Origin: Astrothelium macrocarpum
Taxonomy: Eukaryota; Ascomycota; Dothideomycetes; Trypetheliales; Trypetheliaceae
Direction of reading: 5' to 3'
NCBI GenBank assembly: GCA_021030915.1
Contig: JAGEMR010000012.1
Coordinates: 124,001-188,000 of the forward strand
Length of the DNA: 64,000 nucleotides
In this document: piece by piece, positions 1 through 12,253 of the stretch
How the letters are laid out: each line of letters begins with the position of its first letter
How positions within the stretch are numbered: position 1 is the stretch's first letter
Notes under the pieces: model-generated
Database searches by the model: none
The model's input: only the letters and a program-made list of their open reading frames with translations
What the model was told of the DNA's origin: nothing
Program-made: the position numbers and the translations under genes

Positions 1-405
1 TCTTCAGTCTTGGGTAGCTGTCAATGGCTAAGCTCATTCCAGCTAAAAATCTCTCTGTGATGTATGCAGCAAACTCCGTCCTGAAGACAACACATCTTTC
101 ATCGTCCGGCGCTTCGGGTAAAAGGTCCGCCGATGCTTCATGGCATCATGATCTCGAATCAACTGGATCGGATGGTTTTAATGGATAATTTGTAGTTCTT
201 CTATCATATACAATTTCTAGAATTCCTTCGTTCGCGTCGTGAAATTTGCTTGCTTAAAGGTGATGAGATCAAACATGAATATTACGTCATTGAACGCCTT
301 CCATTTTTGACCATAGCAGGTACCTTGCTTATTTTCTGAATAGCAAGAAGTTTGCAGAAGCGAAACCGAACAATAACAATCTTAGCATTCTTTGTATCTC
401 TCGCT
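1..405. other. Upstream region of the F-box gene
   Basis: No convincing coding sequence is visible. The stretch is moderately AT-rich and presumably holds the promoter and 5' UTR of the F-box gene that starts at 406. The reading frame is open upstream to 352, but without an ATG. Confidence 0.5.
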
Positions 406-2066
406 ATGGCTTCCGATAAGAAAACGATATCACTATTGTCTCTTCCTCCTGAGCTGCTACGCCACATCATCAGCTATCTTCCAGTATTGACATTAGTCGA
501 TCTTTCTGCAGCATGTCGCCAGCTCAACACTCATACACAAGATGATTCACTGTGGAAACCTCTCGTAAATAGCAATCTTCCGAAAACTACTCCTTTGGCC
601 TCACCAAAGCCATTTCCATCCTTTCGTGCTCTCTATTCAGCCTTTCATCCGATCTGGTTTCTGCCCAAAAACAAGTTCTGGATTGCCGACAATGCCGCAA
701 CAGGAAAGCTCATCCTGGCCCGTTACAATCCGGATCGTGCTATCATTGAAGCTCACGCTGTGGCTGCCGAGCGAGCAGACAATACTTTCAATTTCTGGTC
801 TCACAATGAAGAAGTCATCATCCACAATTTCTCCCCAAAGGTTCAACTTGACCTCAATTCCCCAGTCCTTTGTCTCAACCCCCATGCCTTCACGAAAGTA
901 CAAGATGGTGACATCGCAAAATCTTCGCCACACAAACCTTTGCAGCGAGAGGTGCCGATGACTACCTACACTGGCCGAGGAAGTCACGGCATATATTGCA
1001 CATGCATCCTGAGCCGGTCGCTCCACTCATCTCTTATCAGGCCCGGAACTTCCGTCTGGCCTCCATTGACCATTCCAGCCAACAAGCGCACTCGTAACCA
1101 GAGCGTTCAGCAATTTAGTGGATCTGATCACAAGCCTGCTTCCTTGTCTGAGCTAAGCACAGAGACTTTTCGAATACGGAAATGGATGCAATTTCGCTCA
1201 AGTCGTATTCTTGCATATGGACTGATGGCGATGAGGCTCGGGGAAGATATAGTCACTTATGGTACTCTGAAAGAAGAAGCATACACACCAACTGTGGATA
1301 AACCTTGGCAAGGAATTTGGGTTGGAGACTATGCCGGACATGGATGCGAATTTCTCCTTATAACACAGCCAGACAAAGACGAAGAGCGACCCTTGCCGAA
1401 AGGCGTCCTAGAACCGAGATGTCCATTCCACCAGACAACACTGACCCCGTTGGCACATCCAGGATCTCCAGTATCTGATGACACAGATTCAAACGCCAAC
1501 TTGAACGAATACTTCTTTGAAGAACTTGGTACTACAATGGCAGCAGGAAGCTGGGGGCCAGAGGCAGAATTTGAAGATGATGAGGAACCTAAGGCCACCG
1601 TGTACGAGAGACCCGAAAGCTCAAATCGTGAATATCATGGTCGTCTTGAGGCAATCAAACTGACTGGTGATCCTAACGTCCCTCGAGGCGAATACACTTT
1701 TGTTGCGCCAGATATCGGGCCTGATGGCTTGATTAGGGTAGCAACCGAGAATCAGTTTAAAGGAGCTAGGATAGTAAGAAGTGTAGGCCACATAGCGGGA
1801 AATGGTTTCCGTGAGGGTATGTTGTTTACCTCGTGTTCGGAGCCCTAAAAATCACCCCAATGCTAATACACAATCGTGTAGATACATATGTTTCGTCCCA
1901 GCTCATCATGATATCCCACAATCGATTAGCGCAGTTTTGGGCGAATTTTGGGCACATGTAAGTTTTCATTCGTAAACCTTGAGAAGATCAGTCTTTGGTG
2001 AGAGCTCACTGCTGATACAGCTCCTATTACCAACGCGTTGATATCGATGCTCTGATTCGTAGCTAG
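406..2066 (+). CDS. F-box domain protein
   Basis: Three exons (406-1816, 1882-1957, 2021-2066) give about 510 residues. The N-terminus has a typical F-box at residues 11-55 (LSLPPELLRHIISYLP, then LSAACRQLN and SLWKPLV), so it probably binds Skp1 and recruits substrates to an SCF ubiquitin ligase. No WD40 or LRR repeats are visible. The remainder resembles the large fungal F-box family whose C-terminus ends in a VGHIAGNGFR-type segment. Read without splicing, the frame stops at 1848. The gtatgt donor at 1817 and gtaagt donor at 1958, each paired with a good acceptor, restore the conserved tail (SQLIMISHNRLAQFW, then YYQRVDIDALI). ATG 406 is the first in-frame methionine and sits directly before the F-box. 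The substrate is unknown. Confidence 0.85.
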
Positions 2067-2677
2067 TCAAGTAGAGATGGCTTGGCTGCTGTACGTTGAA
2101 CCAGTCGCTGCTCAAAGGCTACTTTCACAATTGGTCTTTACACGGTTTTGCATTTGTCAGCGATCCTTAGGATTGGGTATTCATAGACTGTAGGACATTG
2201 TCTCGTCACCACGCATACGATTCTATACAACGAGCTACGGAAAGTAGCCATACAGGATAAAGACATTCATTTTGTGATGGAAAGTGTAGATACAGCACCA
2301 GCAATGAAGCCTATTGTAACTAAGTTGTCATCGAGACGCACTGCAGAGGATACGGAAGAATTGTGCCACGTTCACCATGTTGAAAAAGGAGCTTCCAAGA
2401 TGACAATCCTTGCCAATCAAGACGGCTTCTGATCCAGAGGTGTGGGCCGGAAGACTGTAATAATCAGCTTGGAGCTGATTATGGCTAACACCTTATATAT
2501 GGATTAGGCTTTCGTGATAACGGGTGACGGTATTAGTCTTCTAAGATAGAAATAGACATTCAAATTATTATTACGGACGCTTCTTTTCCAATATGATGAA
2601 ACAATACTCACAAACCCAGTCTCAAACCCATCAAATTACCTCCGTCTATCACACAGCTGAGTACAAACTCACTCGAT
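2067..2677. other. Convergent intergenic region
   Basis: This lies between the 3' ends of the F-box gene and the reverse-strand secreted-protein gene. It presumably contains both 3' UTRs and terminators. I see no gene or repeat in it. Confidence 0.5.
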
Positions 2678-5346
2678 TCAGCGAGCAGGATTACCATGGG
2701 TATCTGGAACATATGAAGTATAAGGCCGGCCGCAGCATGGCCAAAAGCCATTGCAGTCATCTGTCATGGGATCGATGTGTATCATTGCTCCCACCATCTC
2801 GTCAGCTCCGCAAATTGGGACAGAGAACAAGCCTAGTTGGAATTGTGGGTCTTGATCAACAGGATCTCCAACATAACCTTGCTGATTGAGAAGCGTAGGG
2901 ACGTCAGGCACTGAGTAGCCATTTTGATTGCCATTGATCTGGTAACCTACAACCGAACTGTTGCAATGAGTGAAGACGAGGTTAGCAGAAGGGCAATCAG
3001 ATCACGATCTTAGCGAAACTTACTTGTTCACAATGTTCTCCTTTGTGATTCCACCCCATTGATTACCCGGAGTGAGCTGATTAATTCCAGGAAGTGCATG
3101 CGTGAGAGGTTGACTTGGTTTGCCGTACCCAGTAGCTATCAAATAGTAGGTATTACCAGTCTCACTGGGACAGATGTCAGCTATACATATGGCACCCTTG
3201 ATCCGATCAGATTGACTTTAGGCAGACCTGGGAAGCCTGGGCGTCGTCATCGGATAATGCCCAGTCAAGCTTCTCATCACCTCCGCCTGAATAGGGCAAA
3301 ACATTTCTACGAGAAGATTCACCGTTGTTGGTTGCCGGAGGACCGGAATTGTCATGTTGATCCGCCCCATCATAGGGATCTTGTCCGTTGAAAGGATTTG
3401 AAGTGTTACAAAGTCCAGGTTGTTGCCTGTTTGTACCGTCAGCCGAATCAAATACACTATATAACAGGCGTAGGCGCCAAATAGCTACTGCTTACAGAAT
3501 CATTGGATACGTGGCTCCAAGATTCGGCCCGATCGCGGTTTGACTCCATGCTGGTATAAGTATTTGACTGTATAGCACTTGCAACGAAACATCTAACATG
3601 TCCTGCATAGTCACACTCCCTGTAAATTCGACAAACACACCATTGTAGAGTGTGGCATTTAAGTTTTGATTGCTTATCAATGAGCCATTCTGGATTTGAT
3701 CCAGGTAATTCTCGAGAGTCGAATACATCGCCATGGTCCAATTGCCAGCAAAATCGGCTATTGTATTGGAGTTTTGGATTTGCCCAGCGACTCTATTGAA
3801 TGAATCAGTCCAATACGCGACGCATATGTGCTTGTCACCACATGTATGAAACAATCTCGTCACCAATGCGACCCATCTGACAGTGAGAGCGGGCATGAAA
3901 GCTATATCTTTGGCCCCCTGGAAGTCGAACGGTGAAACATGGGAGGGACTACTTACGTAGACGCAGTATCTTTCGCAGTTGTAGCACTACCTGACACGAT
4001 GCTGTTCGATGAATCTACGAAGGCGAATCAGTAGTAGTTCTGGGTCAAATCACCTTCTCAAAATATGCGAAGACTCTCTTACCTTTAGCCCAGCCATGAT
4101 CGTTTGAGTGTGCCTTGAAGTAAGGCACATCTTTCAAGACTTTATTCCACGACCAGGCTGCAACTAGACCATATCCAAGGGCGAAACTGTCAATGAAATC
4201 CTTAAAAAGCTGAGAAGCGTCATCTTTTACAACGGGGGAGAAGGTGCCAGCAAACTTTCATAGGACCGTTAGTGAAATTTCGAGCGGCGATAAGTTTGCT
4301 CCTCTACGCACATCGCCCATTGACGCAATAATATGATCCTGCGCCTGCTGTATGGAGTCATATTGACTGGTCAAAATGTCATGAAAATTAACAAAGGAAT
4401 TAGTTATGAGGTAGTTTGCAGGATCTAGTAGTTATCAGTAGTCTTTCCCTGGCTAACTAAGGAACGATTTACAGTCGCCTTGCTCACAGTTCAATGCCGT
4501 ACAAGAGCCAGGCGTCATATTACATTGCTCAGTAACATTAGAATTCCAAAGTGTCTGGATGCCTTGGATCCAGGTCGCGTCATTGGGAAGGTCGTCTTGT
4601 GCGCAGTCGAGTGATGTCGGATCAAGATCAAGACAGGTAGCGTTCTCGCCATATTTCAACACATTATACCACTTGAGTGAGTCTACCAAGGCGTCATTGG
4701 CGTCTGCTGCCTGCCAAGCCGACATTCCATCAGGCTGACTGTACGACAAGAGATTTGTAGACTCATCACAGCGCTTGCATTCAAAAAAATCGGGCACCTC
4801 TCCATTCGTTGAAGCTGATGGTACGTCACATGACCTGGTTTTTGTCTGGCCTGCCACAGTGGATGTCGCCATGCTCGAGTTGCTCTTGTGCTTATAGCTA
4901 ATCGCGGAACTAGCGGTATCAGAGCCTTGAGTGAAACGCGTTGGACTAGTGAGATTCTGTCCTGTTTGTATGAGTGGAGTAGTAATTGTGACGCTGGAAT
5001 TGATCATAGGAGGTAATTCACCCGAACTGAGGCTTGATTCCAAATCCGTGGTCGACGAGGATGAACCCGTGGTGGTCGTGCTCGTTTGAATGGTCAAGTG
5101 AGACTCTATCATACTGGCTTTCATGTTAGATCGGTGCGGATCCGTTCCGACGGCTAAGGTAGTTGGAGATAAATTAGAGCCGATTTGGGGAGTGAGTCCG
5201 GAATGGCTCGCTATAGTCGCCAGTGTTGTTCCTAGGTTGTCCATGGAGGACGAAGTAGCTGTATTGAGACTTGAACTGAACATTGGAGACGATGACACGG
5301 TCATAGTAAGAGATAGGAAGGCTAGACCGATCTGTGGACCTCGCAT
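2678..5346 (-). CDS. Large secreted Ser/Thr-rich glycoprotein, eight exons, function unknown
   Basis: Reading inward from ATG 5346, eight exons keep one frame: 5346-4473, 4424-4312, 4254-4083, 4014-3957, 3876-3496, 3426-3281, 3180-3024 and 2957-2678. They total about 726 residues. The N-terminus is a signal peptide (MRGPQIGLAFLSLTMTVSS). Residues about 20-180 are a Ser/Thr-rich, N-glycosylation-rich linker. A cysteine-containing region follows (FFECKRCDE; CTALNCEQGDC). The last exon carries FSVPICGADE and a CNGFWPCCG motif. I do not recognise a catalytic domain, and a cell-wall or extracellular role is inferred only from the secretion signal and composition. The exon 6/7 junction (donor gtgatg at 3280) is the least certain; the other junctions have good splice sites. 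Confidence 0.65.
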
Positions 5347-6528
5347 TCTGATAGAACTCGTAGGAAAAAAAATCTTGATCGAAAATTGATCAAAAATGAT
5401 ATCTCCCGGGTTTAAAGCTCCCAGTTTTTGAGTGACGCAGTACGTAGGAAAATATATAGATCAGGATTCAACAAAGGTAAAACATACGAGGGTCCACTGC
5501 AATCATCACAATCCTCACTCTGGATCCGATATTCGGGCATCTCCTTCGAATGCATTATGTAGATACATAGCCCAATGCCAGTTCCAACAGCATTAGGCTC
5601 AGCTACCCCCACTTACTTGTGTCTACACGGGTTCCAATAATCTGTAATGATCACAAAGTCTTCTCAATCCCAATCTTTACTTATCACTTGCGGCCTTTTC
5701 ATCAAATAGAACTGCAAAATTAGCAGCACGTGGGTTTCGGGGTGCCTTCAACGCAAAGAGTGCATTATCACACTGTCTTCGAACCGGGCGGGAAGATATG
5801 CTCGAAGACATGAGCCACAAGGGACTTGACAATAGCGATCATTGGTCCATCTTTCTCGAATATGCATGTCAGAAACTTGAAAAGGAAATTCTTCTCAAAA
5901 CATCTAACACAGAGTTGGAGACTCAACAAGGGTCGTAGCCCCGGAGCCATAGAACAGCGACAGAGCAAGAAACGTGGGCTGCAAACCTTTATAGGTGCTC
6001 AGATGTGCGGCGCTGAGAAATCGAGTACGAGAGCATTCCTCATTCCATTCAATCCAGCTGTCACTCCCAGCGAAAAGCAATTGTTAGTTTCGTGTGGTAA
6101 ATACGTCACGCGTACAATGTACTCACGTGGAAGTCAGCCTGGAATAGCACTTTGTAAACCCGAAAAGGTAAAGGTAGAGGCCTGGCTCGCTTAAGTTTCT
6201 GAAGTTTAGCGAAAACTCCCGAAATATGTTACCTACCTAAGGTACTGATGTACGAATGTGAAAATGTTCCCACCTACCAGGTACTGAGCATATCCACGTG
6301 CCTATCCACGTGCTTTAGTTGTCGCTCACTGAATGAGGTATAACGTTGCATGATCCCTGCATAACGACGCAACAAACAAAAAAGCCATGCAATGGCTGTC
6401 TTGCATATTCGTTTCTCCATTCGACATTCTACGTCTTCCCAGTCGAATTGACAGCTCGCAATTCCGGTTCGAAATTGGAGACTCAAAGCAACAGCGTAGT
6501 TGCACAGGTACAGGACGGTGCAACTACA
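5347..6528. other. Divergent intergenic region (about 1.2 kb)
   Basis: This separates two divergent genes for secreted proteins, so both promoters should lie here. The short frames inside it (for example 5826-6194) show no domain, signal peptide or splice pattern, and I treat them as chance. Confidence 0.45.
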
Positions 6529-7687
6529 ATGATGGCACTTCACTTCTCGAAGCTTTTCCTTTCTGTTGTTGTGATCATATCCACTATGCAAATCGTGCAA
6601 GGGCAATCCTCGAACTCTTCTCGGCTGTTGTTCAATTACATTGGGATTCCGTACACCAACGAGGGTCCCGCTTTACCAATGCCTCCAAATGCGACCGGAC
6701 AAATACGCCAAGATGCCTTTCAACCGTCTGACAGTTGGGGAGATGGCTTTAATGCCACTCAGCTACCAAGATGGACGTGGGTAACAGCAGTATATGATCT
6801 GACTGGCCACTCGTCAGAAGGATATCCCTCACCAATCACGCAGCAGCTGTGGCTACATGCAGCTCCGGAGCAGGATCTGGTACCTTCGGATTCGCATTTT
6901 GTCGGTTGCATTTTCCTTCTCAAAGACCTTCCTGTCCAAACCATCGAGGCTGGAAAAGGTGATGATGGTACCTGCCAGAGCGCTTTCAATCCACTCTGCG
7001 TTAGTGATCTCCAAGAAACCTTCGAAGGTGCAGTCCTGAAGTACCAAGACAGGACCTATCAATTATTGTCGTCAAATGGGTCAACCGCGTTGACATACCA
7101 ACCTGACATTTGCGGCAACGCGGCTGGGAATTTCAGTCTTCCACCGTCGTGTATTAACGAGTTGAGCCAAAATTATAGCAGCACATCAGTCACAGGAGTC
7201 CGTGAGCTTTGACCGCGATCATGCTGAACCTCTATTGCGTTGCTAATTGGTTTTCTCCACAGAATATTCGGGGAGCGGTTTGAACACCTCTGCGAACGGT
7301 ACCTGTAATAGACAATCTTCGGGAGGTGTGCCCTTAAATTGCACAGCGAGCCGGTTCTTCGAAGATCCTGCTCAGCCACTCGCCAGTTGGTTTTATTTTG
7401 GTGAAGAGTCAGAGGCTGAAGGCGTGTATACGGGCTATGACCAAGCGTTGAGCTCATTGACCCCCATCATATCGACATTCTTCACTGTGGACCAAGTATC
7501 AACGCATACCCGGTCCTGGTCAGAATCATGGATGGGCTGTTTGAAACCCAATAATGTTACAATTGGAAATCGAAATTATACAGGTGGATATCCTCTGGTG
7601 GAATCGCTGGCAATAGTGCTTGACGTGCCTCGGAAGTTTGTTACGACAGGAATTTTTGTTGTAATTGCGACCATTATGTACATATAG
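6529..7687 (+). CDS. Secreted or GPI-anchored glycoprotein, unknown function
   Basis: Two exons (6529-7201 and 7263-7687; donor gtgagc, acceptor ccacag) give about 365 residues. The N-terminus is a clear signal peptide (ALHFSKLFLSVVVIISTM, cleavage near VQGQ). The body has many N-X-S/T sites and a handful of cysteines. The C-terminus ends in a hydrophobic stretch (residues about 345-365, FVTTGIFVVIATIMYI). This fits a GPI-attachment signal or a terminal membrane anchor. There are two adjacent start codons, at 6529 and 6532. No known catalytic family is recognised. Its divergent neighbour at 2678-5346 is also secreted, but I see no similarity between them. Confidence 0.75.
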
Positions 7688-8452
7688 ATCGATAGCAGGT
7701 GTTGCACGGGAGTCTGCTTATGGAACGGAATCGAGAACAGTGGCACCAGGCTATGTCTTACGTTAGGCGTTCCCATTCTTGCTCGGGCTAGAAGCTCCGA
7801 TCATCCAAAAAGAATTCCTGGAAACCGGGTATGAGTGCCCTATGCTACACGCTAACCATTGTTAAGCATTCTCAAGTCAAAAAGTGTAGCGATTCACATG
7901 AGCGTGTCTTCGCTGTTAGTAATGATCGACGCAAAGGTCACGCTTTGCCTTGAAAGGCTCTGTTATTGAGAAGGATGTGACAAGACATCTTAGTAGAAAT
8001 TGGGGTTTGCGCTGATTTACATATGAGGAATGATGTGACTATTGTGATCCTCAATCTTCTTGGTTTCAGTCTCCTGAGACTAGTCAATGTTCTGACTCTA
8101 GAAAATAGATAGAGAAGGAGTTTTCGCCATAGCTAACGATGAATATGCCTTAGTCAAGCTGTCGTGAAGTGCCGGGGATTATCGTCGCCTTGAGTGCGTG
8201 AAAAGGGTTTTCATAGGCTGGAAAAGTTTCCGGAACAATGCACCTTCGGAAAATTAGAGGGAAAAGCTGTGCTGAAAGTTACGGATGTGGATATATCTGA
8301 GACCAGACGACGCATGATAACGTCATACTCTTGTAGGCAGAAGCTGCGGTACACCATCTTCTCTTCATCACATTTTCGTTTTCTGCGAACTGGTAGATAT
8401 ATACTAAAGCTGCAAGCCGCCCAAAACCCACGATTCAATCAAATCTTCAACG
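7688..8452. other. Intergenic region
   Basis: No supported gene. It presumably holds the 3' UTR of the secreted glycoprotein gene and the promoter of the small glycine-rich gene at 8453. Confidence 0.45.
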
Positions 8453-8791
8453 ATGACCAACGATAAAAATACCGGCGCCACAGGAGCCGCAAGCTTTGTT
8501 GGCGCGACCCTCGGCAACACCGTTGGTAGCGTGGCTCGGACTGTGGGCAGCGTCACCGGTACTGCTACTCGTGGAGTCGGCGATGTTGTCACCTCGGCTA
8601 CAGGTCAATATGGGAAGGTATGGAAGGCATAACATTCTTATGCAAACGCACACACGGAAACTTATCGTGAAACTTAGCCTATTGGAGACGCAGTTGGAGC
8701 TATTGGAACTGGAGTTGAAGCAGGCGCAGATCGAATCGGCAAAGGAGCAGAAGACATTGGGCATGGAAAGAACCCAGGTAGAAACTTTTGA
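8453..8791 (+). CDS. Small glycine-zipper protein
   Basis: Two exons (8453-8617 and 8678-8791) encode about 92 residues. The sequence is a run of small residues spaced in glycine-zipper fashion (GASFVGATLGNTVGSVARTV, then GDAVGAIGTGVEAGADRIG). Such patterns can pack against membranes or form amphipathic helices. No signal peptide is seen. The intron (gtatgg..ttag) falls between codons. The last residues depend on whether a possible donor at 8778 is used; read through, the stop is at 8789-8791. Function unknown. Confidence 0.6.
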
Positions 8792-9898
8792 TGGGTTACA
8801 AGAAGCCACAGTGGAGAATGCTGAATAATTGGGGTTGACCGCTTCCTTTTCATGCAATAAATGCGGAGGTGCATGGTGTACGCATCCGTCTTCAGTGTAA
8901 CAAATGTTGTTAGGATCGTCGATGTAATGATAAAGTATAAGGACTTGGGGAAATATCTTAACCAACTTTCGCACTGTAGCGTGTTCAGTGTATCAAAATT
9001 CATCAGTACCAATGTTTCCAGCCTGGGCTCTAAAGCATCAGCTATAACAGGTTGTCTAACCAATTTGAAAAGATTGCGCTACCCAGGCCCAAAAATTTCA
9101 TCTCATGTACATGTCATGTCACAAAAACGGTTCCACCCCTTTGGAAGATAGAATATCGGTTTTACCCTCCAAATAAACATCTACAGCGGAAATGGTACTG
9201 CACTTTCCAAGGTACCCTGTACATTGAAATGCATTGAGAGTAGGGATGAGACAGGGTTTAATTAAACCTCTGCCACCTCGGCGAAGTGCACTACTACGCC
9301 CGATGAATAGCATAGAACTCCCGCACATTCTGTATCCGAACTTGTGCACCCGCTTGGCAGGGAAAAAGCAAACATACCTAAAGATCTGAATGTGAACCAG
9401 TAATTTGAGTCTCATCTCTTCAGAAATACTTCCTTTACTTTAGTACTCATTTTTGGTTGACTTGGAAAAATCGAGAATCTTGGATAGGAAATATTTGCCT
9501 TGCCCTCGCTCCTTCAGGAACGCTTTCTAAGCATAGAAGTTACCCCCTACTGTTACAATTTCATCTGATTCTAGGATGGCGTACTTCTAGACTCGCAGCA
9601 TGCGCTGAACAGGGGGGACTAAATTTCCCCCTCAATGTTACCGTTTTCGTATAGTCTAAATACGACGTCAGCACTCTTTCAATAAAATGCCGATGAGGGA
9701 TAGCCCTGCATGGACCAATCAAGGCTGAAGCGGACCTGAAAGTCGATCCCTCCCACACACCACACCTTATGTAGACCTCTTGGTCATACGCCATGGGGTT
9801 GCAAGAGCCTCCGCATATTTACTCCGCATTATCACTGGTTCGTACGGGGTAGCGGCACGGAAGACTGTCTCGTGCCAGATTGAAGATCTATTTTGGCC
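8792..9898. other. Intergenic region (1.1 kb)
   Basis: No supported gene. Several short frames on both strands lack start context, domains or splice logic. It presumably contains the promoter of the GH28 gene. Confidence 0.45.
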
Positions 9899-11512
9899 AT
9901 GCATCATGACGAACATGACAAGGGGCAGTTGGCCCTGGAGATTAAAAATGCTCTGGATCCAGATTCTTGGACATCGAGGTTCAAGCGAAAAGAGACGCGT
10001 TGGTTGCTCTTCACGATGCTCGTGATACTCATTCTTACGTGTCTTTTCTTACCTTTGAACATCTTAGCTGTTGGTTCAAATAATTACACAAAAGAATGTG
10101 TGGTTAAACCGCATCCTCATGGGGGAGACTCGGTTCCTGCAATCCTCAAAGCCTTCCAAGAATGTGGTCAGAATGGCAAGGTTACCTTTCTTAACGAAAC
10201 ATACCACATCAATAGCGTAATGACCACAACTGGACTGAATAATGTCGAAGTTGACATCAAGGGGACGCTGTTGGTAAGTACTTGTCTTGGTTTTAAGCGT
10301 CCTTTGCTTAACCCCATCTCTGTTCATCTCGAGTTGTCAACCTTTCTTATCTTTCAAAGTCGGATGACTTTGCGCCAGAGGCTGCAGAGCTCTGGATCAG
10401 TCTGCCTCGATTCCGAAGATCCCTTGATCCGAGCGTAGCAACACATACTGACAGCATGCTAGTGGAGCACCGACATCTCTTATTGGCTCAATAGTTCTCT
10501 GCCCATGGGCTACCAGAACCAGTCGACTGCCTGGCGATTCGGAGGCAATAATATATATCTCCACGGTAATGGCTATGGTACTCTGAACGGCAACGGTCAA
10601 GTTTGGTACGACTTCATCAAGGGCCAGTCAAACTATCCTCGTCGTCCCCACCAAATTACATTTACGGGAATTTACAACTCCGTAATCGCTGATATGCGTT
10701 TTGTACAAAGCCAAATGTGGACCATGACGGTTATAAACGCGGAGAATGTCCTGCTGGAAAATATATACGTTAGCAGCACTTCCAATGATTCCTCGAGCAC
10801 AGTCAACACCGATGGCGCAGATACAATCTATGCTAATAATATTACCTTCCACAACTGGGAAGTCACGAACGGTGACGACTGTATTTCTACTAAGGCCAAC
10901 TCGACCAACATTCTTGTAGAAGACGTGACCTGTCGGCAAGGCGGCGGAATTGCGCTTGGAAGTATTGGTCAGTACGCCTCGCGCTATGAGTTCATGGAAA
11001 ACATTACAGCACATAATATATCATTCTACAACAACTTCTACGTGGGGTACATCAAAACCTTCACCGGCGTGCAGCAGGGCTATCCTCCGAACGGTGGTGG
11101 CGGTGGAAAAGGATTCCTCAAAAACGTCACCTTCTCTGATTTCACAGTGCACAACACCAGCATCCCTTTCGTTGTGACACAGTGCGTATCTTTCGAAGGA
11201 GCAGATCAATACTGCAACACAAGTCTGTTCAATTTAGGAGATATCACATTCAAGGGATTGGAGGGGACGCTGAACTCCGGAGCCAATGGAACGGTAGCGC
11301 AAATCCAGTGCAGCGGCGATAGTCCATGTCACGGCTTTGAAATAAAGGACGTGGCTTTGAAGGACAGTGCAACTGGGGAGGAAGCAGAGCAATACGAATG
11401 CGACAATGTGGTAAGCCCTGAGGGGTTCGCATGTACAGCAGCCGCTCCAGACAAACGAGATTTGCGAGAGAGGGCTGGAGTCGAGCGTCGAGTGCACCGA
11501 CTCAGAGTTTGA
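9899..11512 (+). CDS. Glycoside hydrolase family 28, membrane-anchored
   Basis: Two exons (9899-10273 and 10463-11512) give about 474 residues with a right-handed beta-helix pectinase core. Family motifs are NTDGAD (residues about 240-245) and GDDC (about 262-265), supplying the catalytic aspartates. The third motif reads GGGIALGS where most GH28 enzymes have a G-H-G sequence, and the usual RIK is YIK. The closest remembered group is the exo-acting polygalacturonase/rhamnogalacturonan hydrolases; the exact substrate cannot be assigned. The N-terminus has about 37 polar residues followed by one hydrophobic helix (LLFTMLVILILTCLFLPL), which suggests a type II membrane anchor instead of a cleaved signal. 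The intron is 189 bp. Confidence 0.85.
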
Positions 11513-12253
11513 CCATGGTTGGAATATCTTGAGCTTGGAGATATGTAATAGATATGATGAGTGATGTTCAATGTGGTATTCTGGTATGGATGATTCTGGA
11601 ACTTGAGTGAAGTAATGTTTTTATAATTCTGCTCAGCTGAATGTGCACTTGAACACCTTCGACAAAATAGGATGACAAGGCATTTCAAAATTAATCGTCG
11701 TACAGGTCGTGGATACATCTAGATAAGTGAGAGATAAACATTTCTTTTGCGCTGCTCTCTTCATGTTGAATGCCCTCATAACTCTGGTTGAAACGTTGCG
11801 GATGGTTTGGTTGAAATAGATCTGCATTAACGCATTTTAAATATAGACTTCGAAGGAGCAAAGCGCCAGGATAGCCGTACACTTGGGACATCGGTTGCCT
11901 TTGGTGTTTCAAAGCTACCAGAACCCATCCCATGTGACGATCGCACGAATGATGCAATGATGCTTGCTGCAATTCATTACCGAAATAGTCGTTGAGGCTT
12001 AGCAGTGGCGCGTACAGGATGGCGGCTAGTCCCTTTCCCGCTAAGGCGCCGGACTTCGTGAGCCACAAACGACGTCACCTCTGTTGTCGTGTCGACCCCA
12101 AAGCTGGAAGACGTCCAGCTCTTCTCCTATTCTCATTCCTCCTCCCTACGCAATACCATCTCGAGATTGCCTACTTTCAACTGCTTCTATCTATCGACCC
12201 AAGCCCGGTCGGTCTGTATTCCTAATTTTTGAGCATCAAATCAAAGCTCCAAG
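11513..12253. other. Intergenic region upstream of PIL1
   Basis: No gene is supported. The last 200 bases are pyrimidine-rich, as expected for the promoter and leader of a strongly expressed fungal gene, and lead into the PIL1 start at 12254. Confidence 0.5.
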
